Source: Longispora albida DSM 44784 (GTDB taxonomy: Bacteria; Actinomycetota; Actinomycetes; Mycobacteriales; Micromonosporaceae). Taken from it: 64,000 nt of DNA. Shown here one piece after another: positions 50,506-59,244 of this stretch. Made by a program: the position numbers and the translations under genes. The DNA lies in assembly GCF_000379825.1 (NCBI RefSeq), contig NZ_KB903816.1:62001-126000 (forward strand). The letters run 5' to 3'. How positions within the stretch are numbered: position 1 is the first letter of the stretch; each line of letters opens with the position of its first letter. The notes below the pieces were generated by a model. That model was not told the DNA's origin. It ran no database searches and was given only the letters and a program-made list of their open reading frames with translations.

Positions 50506-50971
50506 TGTCCCGGCTCGCCCGCCAGCCGCTGAGCAGCTTGGCCTGGAGGGCGAACATCTCCTTCTCTTCCTCCGGCTCGGCGTGGTCGTAGCCGAGCAGG
50601 TGCAGCACACCGTGCACCGTGAGCATGTGCAGCTCGTCGTCCGTGGAGTGCCCGGCGGTCACGGCCTGCTTGGCCGCCACCTCCGGGCACAGCACGATGT
50701 CACCGAGCAGGGCCGGCTCCGCCTGGTCGGACGCGGCACCCGGACCGCGGTCCACCGTCATCTCGTCCATCGGGAAGGCGAGCACGTCGGTGGGACCGTC
50801 GCCGCCCATCCACCGGTTGTTCAGCTCCGCCATGTACTCGACCTCGACCAGCAGGATCGACAGCTCGGCGAGCGGGTTGATCCCCATCTCGTCGAGCGCG
50901 TACCTGGCGACGGCGAGGATCGGGTCCGTAGCGGTCTCGATGCCGGACTCGTTCGCGATCTCGATGGACAC
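50498..50971 (-). CDS. ybeY: Endoribonuclease YbeY
   Basis: A 157-residue zinc-dependent single-strand RNase used in 16S rRNA maturation and ribosome quality control. The metal motif [11 protein letters not shown] (three histidines) is intact, and a DVLAFPMDE strand precedes it. The GTG 50971 is the family start (VSIEIANES); the frame upstream lacks similarity. Located between phoH and the CBS gene, the conserved actinobacterial order. Confidence 0.95.
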   Translation of the reverse strand: MSIEIANESGIETATDPILAVARYALDEMGINPLAELSILLVEVEYMAELNNRWMGGDGPTDVLAFPMDEMTVDRGPGAASDQAEPALLGDIVLCPEVAAKQAVTAGHSTDDELHMLTVHGVLHLLGYDHAEPEEEKEMFALQAKLLSGWRASRDNA

Positions 50972-51026
50972 GTGCTCACTCTCAGGTTCGTGCTGGGGCA
51001 CCGGGGGAACTCCCCCGGCACCGTGG

Positions 51027-52046
51027 CTAGCGCCTGCGGCCCTGCTGCCGGTTGGGCAGCGGGTGCGGCCTGGTCTCCTGACGCGTCTCGTCCCACTTGG
51101 CGTAGGCGTCGACGATGTCACTGACCAGCCTATGGCGTACCACATCAGCACTCGAAAGCTGGGCGAAGTGCACGTCGTCCACGCCGTCGAGAATCTCCCG
51201 GATGATGCGCAGCCCGCTCGCCGTGCCGTTGGGCAGGTCGACCTGGGTCACGTCACCGGTCACCACGATCTTCGAGTTGAACCCGAGCCGGGTGAGGAAC
51301 ATCTTCATCTGCTCCGGCGTCGTGTTCTGCGCCTCGTCGAGGATGATAAAAGCATCATTAAGGGTTCTACCCCTCATATATGCCAGCGGCGCGACCTCGA
51401 TCGTGCCGTTCTGCATGAGGCGCGGGATCGACTCCGGGTCCAGCATGTCGTGCAGGGCGTCGTAGAGCGGCCGCAGGTACGGGTCGATCTTGTCGAACAG
51501 CGTGCCCGGCAGGAAGCCCAGCCGCTCGCCGGCCTCGACGGCCGGGCGGGTCAGGATGATCCGGGTGACCTGCTTGGACTGGAGGGCCTGGACGGCCTTG
51601 GCCATCGCCAGGTACGTCTTGCCGGTACCGGCCGGGCCGATGCCGAACACGATCGTGTTCTCGTCGATCGAGTCCACATACCGCTTCTGGTTCAGGGTCT
51701 TGGGGCGGATCGTCTTGCCGCGCCGGGACAGGATGTTGAGGGTCAGCACCTCGGCCGGCCGCTCGTTCCCGCCCTGCTCGATCATGCCGACGGTGCGCCG
51801 CACGTCGTCAGAGGTCAAGGATTGGCCTTTCTCGATCAGCTCGATCAGCGTGGTGAAGACCCGCTCCGCGTGCGCGTTGTCAGCGGCCTCACCCGTGATG
51901 GTGATCTCGTTGCCCCGGACCAGCACATCGCTCTTCAGGGACTTCTCGACAAGTTTGAGCAGTTCGTCACCGGGGCCCAGCAGCCTCACCATCAGGCTCG
52001 GATCGCGCACGGTGACCTTGGTCTGCACCCGGGGTGTCTCGGACAT
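51027..52046 (-). CDS. phoH: PhoH-like ATPase
   Basis: A 339-residue RNA-associated P-loop ATPase. An N-terminal KH-like region leads to [18 protein letters not shown] (Walker A), [39 protein letters not shown] (Walker B) and [12 protein letters not shown]. It begins the phoH-ybeY-CBS-era operon. No Shine-Dalgarno is clear; a short GGCCC/GGGCC hairpin lies just before the ATG. Confidence 0.95.
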   Translation of the reverse strand: MSETPRVQTKVTVRDPSLMVRLLGPGDELLKLVEKSLKSDVLVRGNEITITGEAADNAHAERVFTTLIELIEKGQSLTSDDVRRTVGMIEQGGNERPAEVLTLNILSRRGKTIRPKTLNQKRYVDSIDENTIVFGIGPAGTGKTYLAMAKAVQALQSKQVTRIILTRPAVEAGERLGFLPGTLFDKIDPYLRPLYDALHDMLDPESIPRLMQNGTIEVAPLAYMRGRTLNDAFIILDEAQNTTPEQMKMFLTRLGFNSKIVVTGDVTQVDLPNGTASGLRIIREILDGVDDVHFAQLSSADVVRHRLVSDIVDAYAKWDETRQETRPHPLPNRQQGRRR

Positions 52047-52051
52047 ACGCC

Positions 52052-52065
52052 GGCCCGCTGAGGGC
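52052..52065. repeat. Solo arm of the interspersed hairpin element
   Basis: Fourteen bases identical to 13056-13069 of copy A, without the rest of the element. Could be a remnant or chance. Confidence 0.3.
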
Positions 52066-52338
52066 CTGTCCCACCTGCTCTCCCTGACCTGGCCGGCCCA
52101 AGACCGGCGCCGTTACCGATTCCACCATCGTATCGGGCATTCGCACACATGGCCTGCTTGATTTAGCGTGGTCATCGGGTGCTGGGAGCACCCGGCGAAG
52201 GCCCGGAGGCGCGCGGCGTCCCGTGATCAGAACGGGAACGTGGCGGGGGAATCGTGAGCCGCCCGGCCCGCCGGGCCGGGGTCTCCCCCGGCGATGACGA
52301 GCTGACGCCGCGCGAAGTGGACTGTGCCGGACGCCAGC

Positions 52339-52371
52339 CCGCCGGGCAACACGATTTTCGTGTACCGGCGG
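52339..52371 (-). terminator. Terminator after the serine hydrolase gene
   Basis: CCGCCGG/CCGGCGG outer arms with an inner ACACG/CGTGT stem and ATTTT loop, 9 bp past the stop. Confidence 0.65.
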
Positions 52372-52379
52372 CCGGCCGG

Positions 52380-53726
52380 CTACCGGAAGGAGTGCCCGTC
52401 GAAGGCCTGCTGGTCGCGGGTGAAGCGGTACGTGGCCCAGTGCATCCGGACGACGGTGCCGCTGGCGTCGCGGGTCAGGCGGAGCTGCTCGCCGGCCTCA
52501 CGGCCGGAGACGGTGCGCAGCACGTCGGCGGACTCCACGGCGAAGACCGACGGCGGCTTGTTCGCGGGGGCGCCGGCGGGCCGGGCGACGAGAGCGCCCT
52601 TCTCCCAGCGGAAGACATGCTCGAAACCCTCGCCCCACCAGCGGCCGAGGACGCTGCGGAACTCTGCGGGCACTTCCTCACCCGGTACCCAGGGGGTGAC
52701 GTCAGCGGGGTCGGCGGCCACCGACGCGGCGAGCAGTTTGTTCGGCAGGTCGACGACGGGGTCGCCGTTGCCGGCCGAGCCGAAGGCCGCAGCGCCCATG
52801 CCGCGCGGGGTACCCGGGCCTCGGCGGCCGAAGACACCGGCCAGGAAGCCCGGCATCGCGCCGTCGTGGCCGACGTGGACGATCCGGTCGCCCTGCGGCA
52901 GCAGGATCACGCCGAGGCCGAAGCCGGCCGCCCAGGCCGCGTCGTCCACTGTGGTCACCGGCCAGCAGGCCTCGTCGAGGGTCGAGGGCTTCAGCACCGC
53001 GCCGTCCGGGTCGATCCCGGCCGGGTCTGCGAGGAAGGCCGCCCAGCGGGCCAGGTCCGTCGCGGTACCCCAGAGCTGCGCGGCCGGGGCCACGGCCGCC
53101 ATGTCGACGGGCGGCTCGGGCCGGGCGTAGTCGGAGTAGGCGTCGACCTGGTACCCGATAACGGCGTCCTCACCGGGGCTCACGGTCACGGACTCCAGCC
53201 CCAGCGGGGCGAGCACGAGGTCGTGCAGGATCTCGGCCCACGTGCCGCCGCGCAGCTTGGCGACGGCGAGCCCGGCCAGCGCGAAGCCCAGGTTCGAGTA
53301 GTGGAACTGGCGGGCAGACGGGAGCACCTGCTCGGCCAGGTCGAGCTGGGCCAGCAGCTCGGCGGTACCGGGCGGCTGGAGCGTGTCCCACACGTCGCCG
53401 TACGGCTCGCGCTGGAGGCCGGCCGTGTGGCTCAGCAGCCGCCGGAACGAGTGCTCGCCGTGGGACGGCACGTCGAGGTGCTTGCCGACCGGGTCGTCGA
53501 GGTCCAGCAGGCCGGCGTCGCGGGCCTGGAGCACCAGGACGGCCGTGAAGGTCTTCGTCACCGAGCCGATCCGGAACAGGCTGCCCGGGCCGAGCGGCCG
53601 GCCGGTACCCGAGCTGCCGACGCTGAACTCCCAGGCCGGCCGGTGTGCGCGCACCAGGGCCGCCTGCACGGCGGGAATCCGGCCAGAGGCTTGGGTATCG
53701 CGGACCAGCCGCTCCAGCTCCTTCAT
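52380..53726 (-). CDS. Serine hydrolase, class C beta-lactamase/PBP-like fold
   Basis: A 448-residue cytoplasmic-looking hydrolase without a signal peptide. SVTK (IGSVTKTFT) holds the nucleophile serine, YSN (FHYSNLGFALAG) the second motif and HVGHDG the third. A C-terminal lipocalin-like extension of about 110 residues follows. Members are esterases or D-aminopeptidases rather than true beta-lactamases. TACCGT lies 7 nt before the ATG. Confidence 0.9.
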   Translation of the reverse strand: MKELERLVRDTQASGRIPAVQAALVRAHRPAWEFSVGSSGTGRPLGPGSLFRIGSVTKTFTAVLVLQARDAGLLDLDDPVGKHLDVPSHGEHSFRRLLSHTAGLQREPYGDVWDTLQPPGTAELLAQLDLAEQVLPSARQFHYSNLGFALAGLAVAKLRGGTWAEILHDLVLAPLGLESVTVSPGEDAVIGYQVDAYSDYARPEPPVDMAAVAPAAQLWGTATDLARWAAFLADPAGIDPDGAVLKPSTLDEACWPVTTVDDAAWAAGFGLGVILLPQGDRIVHVGHDGAMPGFLAGVFGRRGPGTPRGMGAAAFGSAGNGDPVVDLPNKLLAASVAADPADVTPWVPGEEVPAEFRSVLGRWWGEGFEHVFRWEKGALVARPAGAPANKPPSVFAVESADVLRTVSGREAGEQLRLTRDASGTVVRMHWATYRFTRDQQAFDGHSFR

Positions 53727-53774
53727 GGCGGCGACGGTACCAGCAGGCGGGACGGAATTGACCTATGTCACGGT

Positions 53775-54122
53775 TCAGTGAAGGTCGAGACCGGACGGGC
53801 CGAGCGGCTTGCCGCCGATCACGTGCAGGTGGGCGTGGAAGACCGTCTGGCCGGCGTCGGCACCGGTGTTGAAGACCAGCCGGTAGGAGTCGATGCCGTC
53901 CTGCTTGGCCACGTCGCCGGCGGCCGCGATCAGCTCGCCAGTCAGGGCCGGCGCGGCCTGAGCCAGCTCGACGGCGTTCGCGTAGTGCGCCTTCGGCACG
54001 ATGATCACGTGCGTCGGGGCCTGCGGGGAGATGTCACGGAAGGCGAACAGGTGCTCGGTGTCGAGCACGACGGTGGCCGGCAGCTCCCCGGCGACGATCC
54101 GGCAAAACAGGCAGTCAGTCAC
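53775..54122 (-). CDS. HIT family hydrolase
   Basis: A 115-residue histidine-triad nucleotide-binding protein. CLFCRIVAGELPA begins it, with HVIIVPKAHYAN and the active-site triad in HAHLHVIGG. It hydrolyses adenylated or AMP-lysine substrates in the cytoplasm. TAGGAT lies 7 nt before the GTG. Confidence 0.95.
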   Translation of the reverse strand: MTDCLFCRIVAGELPATVVLDTEHLFAFRDISPQAPTHVIIVPKAHYANAVELAQAAPALTGELIAAAGDVAKQDGIDSYRLVFNTGADAGQTVFHAHLHVIGGKPLGPSGLDLH

Positions 54123-54224
54123 GGGAGCGATCCTACTCAGCAGAGCAACGGGGTCACCGGGTAGCGGCCGGTCCAGCTTGTGCGCAGCAGGTACAAAATC
54201 ATGCTCTTCGGTTTTGGTGCTTTG

Positions 54225-54701
54225 TCAGCCGCGGACCGTGAAGTTGCCGCTGGCGGTCTCCGACATCGGGGCCATCCCGGTGCAGGGCGGAAGGTCGCCC
54301 ATGTGCGCGAGCTGCCAGGAGGCACCCAGCCGGTCGTGCCGTCCCTGATCGTGCACGGTCAGGCCGATCCGCACCCCGAGCGGCATCCGGGGATCGGAAG
54401 CCCAGGTCACCCGGCCCGTCATGACAGCGACCTGGCCGCCGACCTGGAGACAGTCCACCTCACCGGTGAACGACGCCTCCTCGCCGCCCTCCTTGTGCCG
54501 GATGCGGAAGGTGCCCCGCGCGGCCTGGTCCACCCCACGGGCGTCGATCGTGAAGTCGAGCTCAGCTTCGGTCGTTGTCTTGAGGCGTACCGAGCCGGTG
54601 AGGCTGGGCTCGCGAGGAGCCGTGGGGGCGGTCGCCACGGCGGGCGTGGCGGCTGCGAGGAGAACAGTGACGGCGAGTGTCGAAACAGCGATCGGTCTCA
54701 T
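54225..54701 (-). CDS. Secreted protein of unknown function
   Basis: A 158-residue protein with a signal peptide (residues 1-23, AVSTLAVTVLLAAATPAVA). The mature part is beta-rich with a single cysteine pair (DCLQVGG and PPCTG). I do not recognise the family. ATG 54701 fits the signal peptide; the upstream in-frame start adds eight polar residues. Downstream lies the HIT gene, upstream the repeat element C. Confidence 0.7.
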   Translation of the reverse strand: MRPIAVSTLAVTVLLAAATPAVATAPTAPREPSLTGSVRLKTTTEAELDFTIDARGVDQAARGTFRIRHKEGGEEASFTGEVDCLQVGGQVAVMTGRVTWASDPRMPLGVRIGLTVHDQGRHDRLGASWQLAHMGDLPPCTGMAPMSETASGNFTVRG

Positions 54702-54764
54702 GTCCACATAGTCCAGAGGTGGCACTGTGGAGACGCTGAGCCCAGCTCAGGCTCCGCTCAGCTG

Positions 54765-54880
54765 GCCTTGATCTGTTCTTGATCTGGCTCTTGATCTGAC
54801 CTGAAGTGGCCCGCCCACACCGGGTCCAAACGGCCTCCGACGCGCAGTCCAGCGTCGTCCACACCGGGTCCAAACGGCCT
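54765..54880. repeat. Interspersed element, divergent copy C
   Basis: Three CTTGATCTG units (54767, 54778, 54790) lead to a 22-bp direct repeat (54815-54836 and 54859-54880) enclosing a CGACGC/GCGTCG hairpin whose loop contains GCAGTCCA. The CTTGATCT edge, the GTGGCCCGC and the GCGCAGTCCAG blocks are shared with copies A and B; the long hairpin is not. Confidence 0.55.
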
Positions 54881-55586
54881 ACCAGCGGCGGAGGCGGGCG
54901 GAGAGGATCGAGAGGGCCGCGACGCCAGCCGTCGAGGTGCGCAGGACCGTGGGGCCCAGGCGGACCGGGATGGCACCCTTGTCGGCGAAGGCGAGAACCT
55001 CAGCCGGGTCGATGCCACCCTCCGGGCCGACCACGATGGTCAGGTCACCGGCCGGCAGCGGAACCGTCGACAGTGGAACGTCGGCCTCCTCGTGGAGGAC
55101 GAAGGTCGGGGCGATCTGCGCGGTGGCGTGCAGGCCGGAGACGACCGGGAACCACATCCGGCGGGACTGCTTGCCGGCCTCGCGGGCCACGGCACGCCAC
55201 TTCTCCAGGGACTTCGCGCCGCGCTCGCCCTTCCAGTGGGTGATCGCGCGCGCCGCGTGCCACGGGATGATCTCGTCGACGCCGACCTCGGTCATCGCCT
55301 GCACCGCCAGCTCGGCCCGGTCGCCCTTCGGCAGGCCCTGGACGACGATCAGGCGGGGGCTGGGGGCCGGCTCGGTGTCGTACTGCTCGACGCGGAGATC
55401 CAGCGCGCCCTTGTGGGCCGCGATGACCACGCACACCGCGCGCGCACCCTGGCCGTCGCCGAGCAGCAGCCGCTCGCCGGCCCGCAGGCGCTGCACGTCG
55501 GCGGCGTGCTTGCCCTCGGGGCCGTCGAGCCGGAAGACCTGGCCGGCCGCCGGTACCGACGCGCAGAGGAAGAGAGGAAGACTCAC
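54879..55586 (-). CDS. rsmE: 16S rRNA (uracil-1498-N3)-methyltransferase
   Basis: A 235-residue SPOUT methyltransferase. GPEGKHAADVQRLRAGE is the PUA-like N-terminal part; the trefoil-knot SAM site has VVGPEGGIDPAEV and VRLGPTVLRTSTAGVAAL. It methylates N3 of U1498 in the small subunit rRNA. The GTG 55586 start has GGAGG 7 nt upstream. It lies behind dnaJ, separated by a strong palindrome. Element C touches its stop. Confidence 0.95.
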   Translation of the reverse strand: MSLPLFLCASVPAAGQVFRLDGPEGKHAADVQRLRAGERLLLGDGQGARAVCVVIAAHKGALDLRVEQYDTEPAPSPRLIVVQGLPKGDRAELAVQAMTEVGVDEIIPWHAARAITHWKGERGAKSLEKWRAVAREAGKQSRRMWFPVVSGLHATAQIAPTFVLHEEADVPLSTVPLPAGDLTIVVGPEGGIDPAEVLAFADKGAIPVRLGPTVLRTSTAGVAALSILSARLRRW

Positions 55587-55606
55587 GGCACGCCTCCACA
55601 AGAGAT

Positions 55607-55636
55607 CCAGCTCAGCCGGGAACCCGGCTGAGCTGG
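55607..55636. terminator. Perfect palindrome between dnaJ and rsmE
   Basis: Fourteen-base arms CCAGCTCAGCCGGG and CCCGGCTGAGCTGG around only two bases. It could separate dnaJ from rsmE transcription; there is no T-run, so read-through is likely. Confidence 0.55.
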
Positions 55637-55649
55637 GGACCGATGAAGT

Positions 55650-56780
55650 TTATTTGAGCGCGTCCTTGACCCGCGAGAAGAACCCGCCGGCCTGCTTGGA
55701 GACCTCGACGATCTCCTCGCCCCGCGCCTTGGCGAACTCGCGGAGCAGCCGCTCGGACTCGGCGTCCAGCTTGGTCGGGGTCTTCACGTCGAGATGGATG
55801 CGGATGTCGCCCCTGGTGCCGCCGGTGCCGATGTTCCGCAGGTGGGTGACACCCTTGCCCTTGATCCGGACCTCGGTACCCGGCTGGGTGCCCGGCCGGA
55901 TCTCCACCGGCTCCTCGCCGTCGAGCGTCTTGATCGTGATCTGGGTACCGAGGGCCGCGGCCGTCATCGGCACGGACACGGTGCAGTGCAGGTCGTCGCC
56001 CTTGCGGGTGAACACCTCGTGCCGCCGCTCGTGGATCTCGACGTACAGGTCGCCGGCCGGGCCGCCACCCGGGCCGACCTCACCCTGGCCGGACAGCCGG
56101 ATCCGCATGCCGTCCTCGACGCCGGCCGGGATCTTCACGGTCAGGCTGCGGCGGGACCGGACCCGGCCGTCGCCGGCGCACGTCGCGCACGGGCTGGGGA
56201 TCACGGTGCCGAAACCCTGGCAGGCCGCGCACGGCCGGGCAGTGACCACCTGGCCGAGGAAGGTCCGCTGGACGCTCTGTACCTCGCCACGGCCCTGGCA
56301 CATGTCACAGGTCACCGGGTGCGTCCCGGCGGCCGTGCCCTCGCCCTCACACGTCCCGCAGACCACGGCCGTGTCCACCGTGATCGGCGCCTCGACGCCG
56401 AACGCCGTCTCGGTCAGGTCGAGGTCGAGCCGGAGCACAGCGTCGGCGCCGGCCCTGACCCGCGACCGGGGGCCACGGCTGGTCGAGTTGCCGAAGAAGG
56501 CGTCCATGATGTCCTGGAACCCGACGAACGGGCTCCCGCCCGGCGGCATGCCACCGCTGTTCGGCGACAACGGGTCGCCGCCCAGGTCGACCATCTGCCG
56601 CTTCTGCGGGTCGGAGAGGACCTCGTAGGCTGCGCTGATGTCCTTGAACTGCTCCTGAGCCTCCGGAGCCGGGTTGACGTCCGGGTGGTACTGGCGGGCC
56701 AGCTTCCGGTACGCCTTCTTCAGCTCGTCTGGGCTCGCGTCACGGCTCACGCCGAGAATCGCGTAGTAGTCCTTGGCCAC
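55650..56780 (-). CDS. dnaJ: Chaperone DnaJ (type I)
   Basis: A 376-residue Hsp40 that delivers substrates to DnaK. The J domain has YHPDVN, then a Gly-rich linker, the zinc region with four CxxCxGxG units ([32 protein letters not shown]), and C-terminal substrate-binding domains. It follows hrcA by 12 bp, in the CIRCE-controlled operon, and is probably the second DnaJ of the genome. Confidence 0.96.
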   Translation of the reverse strand: MAKDYYAILGVSRDASPDELKKAYRKLARQYHPDVNPAPEAQEQFKDISAAYEVLSDPQKRQMVDLGGDPLSPNSGGMPPGGSPFVGFQDIMDAFFGNSTSRGPRSRVRAGADAVLRLDLDLTETAFGVEAPITVDTAVVCGTCEGEGTAAGTHPVTCDMCQGRGEVQSVQRTFLGQVVTARPCAACQGFGTVIPSPCATCAGDGRVRSRRSLTVKIPAGVEDGMRIRLSGQGEVGPGGGPAGDLYVEIHERRHEVFTRKGDDLHCTVSVPMTAAALGTQITIKTLDGEEPVEIRPGTQPGTEVRIKGKGVTHLRNIGTGGTRGDIRIHLDVKTPTKLDAESERLLREFAKARGEEIVEVSKQAGGFFSRVKDALK

Positions 56781-56792
56781 TGTCGTCCTAAC

Positions 56793-57827
56793 TCAGTGTG
56801 GGGAGTTCTGGGCGAGGATCTCGCCGACATAGCGGGCCACCGCGCGGACGGCGGCCATCGTGCTCGGATAGTCCATGCGGGTCGGGCCGAGCACGCCCAT
56901 CCCGCCGACGGCTGTCTGGCCCGGCCCGTAGCCGGTGGAGATCACCGAGGTGGTGCGCAGGTCGGCGAACTCGTGCTCGTCGCCGATCAGGACCCGGACC
57001 ATGCTCCCGGAGGTGCCGGTCTCCCCGATCAGCTTGAGCAGGACGACCTCCTCCTCGATCGCTTCCAGGATCGGCATCAGCGAGCCGTGGAAGTCCAGCG
57101 CGCTGCGGGTCAGGTTGACCGTGCCCGCCAGGGCCAGCCGCTCCTCGTTCCGCTCGGCCAGCGACTCCATCAGGACCGTGGACAGGCTGGTCATCGCGGG
57201 GCGCAGGTCGTAGCGCACCTCGTCGACCAGCGCTGCGACCAGGCTGGGGGTGTCGGCGAGCCGCTTGCCGGTCAGCTTCTCGTTGATCAGGCGGCGGAGG
57301 GTGAGGACGGACTCCTCGTCATACGGCCCGGGCAGCTCGCACAGCCGCTGCTCGACCCGGCCGGTATCCGTGATCATGACGACCAGCAGCCGGGTCGTGC
57401 TCACCGAGATCAGCTCGAGGTGGCGGACGGTGCTGCGGGTCAGCGACGGGTACTGCACGACGGCGACCTGGCGGGTCAGCTGGGCCAGCAGCCGGACGGC
57501 GCGGTGCACCACGTCGTCGAGGTCGAGCGAGCCCTCCAGGAACCGCTGGATGGCTCGCTTCTCGGCAGGCGACAGCGGCTTGATCCGGCTGAGCTTGTCG
57601 ACGAAGAGCCGGTAGCCCTTGTCGGTCGGGATCCGCCCAGCGCTGGTGTGCGGCTGGCGGATGTACCCCTCCTCCTCCAGCACCGCCATGTCGTTGCGCA
57701 CGGTGGCTGAGGAGACACGGAGATTGTGCCGGTCGACGAGTGCCTTACTGCCCACGGGCTCCTGGGTGGCGACATAGTCCTCGACGATGGCGCGCAGCAC
57801 GTCGAGCTTGCGTTCGTCCATCGGCAC
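56793..57827 (-). CDS. hrcA: Heat-inducible transcription repressor HrcA
   Basis: A 344-residue repressor of class I heat-shock genes. N-terminal winged helix ([46 protein letters not shown]) and a GAF-like dimer domain. It binds CIRCE, which lies 14-40 bp before its own start, so it represses hrcA-dnaJ. The start GTG 57827 is favoured by GGAGG 7 nt upstream; ATG 57821 is an alternative two codons in. Confidence 0.95.
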   Translation of the reverse strand: MPMDERKLDVLRAIVEDYVATQEPVGSKALVDRHNLRVSSATVRNDMAVLEEEGYIRQPHTSAGRIPTDKGYRLFVDKLSRIKPLSPAEKRAIQRFLEGSLDLDDVVHRAVRLLAQLTRQVAVVQYPSLTRSTVRHLELISVSTTRLLVVMITDTGRVEQRLCELPGPYDEESVLTLRRLINEKLTGKRLADTPSLVAALVDEVRYDLRPAMTSLSTVLMESLAERNEERLALAGTVNLTRSALDFHGSLMPILEAIEEEVVLLKLIGETGTSGSMVRVLIGDEHEFADLRTTSVISTGYGPGQTAVGGMGVLGPTRMDYPSTMAAVRAVARYVGEILAQNSPH

Positions 57828-57840
57828 CGTGTCACCTCCC

Positions 57841-57867
57841 CTGGCACTCCCACGTCGTGAGTGCCAG
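57841..57867. promoter_or_regulatory. CIRCE operator
   Basis: CTGGCACTC-N9-GAGTGCCAG, a perfect inverted repeat with the canonical 9-bp spacer and the GCACTC core. Target of HrcA. Confidence 0.93.
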
Positions 57868-57959
57868 TCTACGACCGAGGGCAAGCAGAACGGGAGTTCC
57901 GCTGTCAGCTTGCTGTCAGGTGACGGACATTAGTGATCTACGCAACTACGGTGTGCGCC

Positions 57960-58367
57960 ATGACGCAGCTCCCACCGCCCGGATACGCCACCTCCGACGA
58001 CAAGACCTGGGCGCTCATCGCCCACTTCGGCGGGGCAGCCGGGGCACTGGTCTCCTGCGGGGTCTTCGGTTTCGTCGCCCCGCTGATCGCATTCCTCGCG
58101 AAGGGCAAGGAGTCCCCAGCCATCCAGGCACACTCCCTTGCCGCCCTCAACTTCCAGGCACCCCTCAGCGCCGCGACGTTCGTCGTCGGCGTCCTCTACT
58201 ACTGCGCGGGCTTCGGCGGGCTCGGCATGGCCCTGGTCTCGCTCGCGCTGTCGCTGGTCGGCCTCGCCGTCACGGCCGTCGCCGTGGTGTTCGGCGTCAT
58301 GGCTGGGATCAAGGCCAACGACGGGCTGCTGTACAAGTACCCGTTCAACCTGGGCCTGATCAAGTAG
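57960..58367 (+). CDS. DUF4870 membrane protein
   Basis: A 135-residue protein of the DUF4870 (Tic20-like) family: a DDKTWALIAHFGGAAG start, an AKGKESPAIQAHSLAALNFQ motif between helices and three or four hydrophobic segments. Function unknown. TACGGT lies 7 nt before the ATG. A compact GGCCC/GGGCC terminator with a T-run follows at 58373-58392. Confidence 0.85.
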   Translation: MTQLPPPGYATSDDKTWALIAHFGGAAGALVSCGVFGFVAPLIAFLAKGKESPAIQAHSLAALNFQAPLSAATFVVGVLYYCAGFGGLGMALVSLALSLVGLAVTAVAVVFGVMAGIKANDGLLYKYPFNLGLIK

Positions 58368-58372
58368 GACCC

Positions 58373-58392
58373 GGCCCAGCCAGGGCCTTTTT
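58373..58392 (+). terminator. Intrinsic terminator after the first DUF4870 gene
   Basis: GGCCC/GGGCC with an AGCCA loop and five T. A second hairpin with 12-bp arms (58406-58417 and 58460-58471) and six T follows, so termination is doubled. Confidence 0.85.
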
Positions 58393-58405
58393 CGGGTCGC
58401 ACGCA

Positions 58406-58478
58406 CCGATCTTGCAGGAAAGCACGCCAGGGCATGGGAAGCACCCCGGCGGGCCCGGACTGCAAGATCGGCTTTTTT
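58406..58478 (+). terminator. Second, long-loop terminator
   Basis: CCGATCTTGCAG pairs perfectly with CTGCAAGATCGG over a 42-nt loop and is followed by six T. Confidence 0.75.
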
Positions 58479-58574
58479 CTCTGTACCCGTTTCTCTGTAC
58501 CCGCCGGCTTCTCCGGGGTTTCTCAGGGGCACAGGGACTGTCTGCACCTGGTACCGCTGCCATACCCTGGGCCC

Positions 58575-59099
58575 GTGGCTGACTACGACCCCGACCGCCC
58601 CGTCACCGGCCCGCCGTGGACCCCGCCGGGCCCGCCGCCGCCCCCGCGTGGCAGCTTCCGGCCGCCGGCCCGGCCGGCCACCGGCTACGGGTACGGCGGA
58701 CCGGGTGATCCCAGCGATCCGGTCTACGCCGGCCCCGGGCCGAGCAGGGCCGAGGCGAGCGACGCGGCCCTGACCCACTTCCTCGGGGCGATCGGCATCA
58801 TCGGCCCGCTGCTGATGTACCTGCTGAAGGGCCAGCGTTCCCCCTGGGTGAAGGCCAACGCCGCCGAGGCGCTGAACTTCCACCTGTGCATGATCGGGTA
58901 CACGTTCGCGTGGTTCTTCGTGGCCGGCGTGCTGTCCTGCGGGCTGGCCGCCGTGACGGAGGGCCGTGGGTTCATCGTGTTCTTCCTGCTGGCCTTCGTG
59001 CCGGTGATCGCCTCGGTGACGGCTTCGGTGATCGCGGGGCTGGCAGCCAACCGCGGCGAGTTCTTCCGCTATCCCGGCACCTATCGCATGGTCAAGTAG
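58575..59099 (+). CDS. DUF4870 membrane protein, proline-rich paralogue
   Basis: A 174-residue paralogue of the preceding protein. A Pro/Gly/Tyr-rich N-terminus (residues 1-55) precedes the DUF4870 domain (DAALTHFLGAIGIIGPLLMYLLKG, WVKANAAEALNFHLC). GTG start with TACCCT 6 nt upstream. It ends at repeat element B. Confidence 0.85.
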   Translation: MADYDPDRPVTGPPWTPPGPPPPPRGSFRPPARPATGYGYGGPGDPSDPVYAGPGPSRAEASDAALTHFLGAIGIIGPLLMYLLKGQRSPWVKANAAEALNFHLCMIGYTFAWFFVAGVLSCGLAAVTEGRGFIVFFLLAFVPVIASVTASVIAGLAANRGEFFRYPGTYRMVK

Positions 59100-59233
59100 A
59101 GGTAGTGCCGAACCGCTGAGGACGAATCTGGACTGCGCATCGCGAAGGCCCGCATACAACACCGGTATGCGGGCCTTCGCGATGCTTGCCAGATCCGCCC
59201 TCAGCGGGTCACCTCGCGCTAGGTCAAGATCAA
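59100..59233. repeat. Interspersed hairpin element, copy B (inverted)
   Basis: The hairpin has 21-bp perfect arms (59137-59157 and 59165-59185) with the loop AACACCG, the complement of the loop in copy A. Outer arms CCGCTGAG (59113-59120) and CTCAGCGG (59200-59207) match copy A in inverted orientation. Arm sequence is unrelated to copy A. It lies between convergent genes and ends at CTTGATCTT-like bases near 59225-59233. Confidence 0.8.
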
Positions 59234-59244
59234 GGTCAGGAGCT

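Larger units (their letters stand above)
52047..52379. other. Leader and intergenic region before phoH
   Basis: About 330 bp. A 14-bp stretch, GGCCCGCTGAGGGC (52052-52065), is identical to the outer arm of repeat element A. A CGGGTGCT/AGCACCCG hairpin lies at 52176-52194 and the serine-hydrolase terminator at 52339-52371. The plus-strand open frames that start here run antisense into the next gene and are not supported. Confidence 0.5.

Noticed and set aside
52254-54164. Plus-strand open frame of about 636 codons over the serine hydrolase and HIT genes
   Set aside because: Antisense to genes with intact catalytic motifs; low-complexity shadow composition.
54137-54202. Tiny 21-codon minus-strand frame (MILYLLRTSWTG start) between HIT and the secreted protein gene
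   Set aside because: Weak Shine-Dalgarno placed too close to the ATG and no independent support.
55794-57710. Plus-strand open frame of about 638 codons over dnaJ and hrcA
   Set aside because: Antisense to two unmistakable heat-shock genes.
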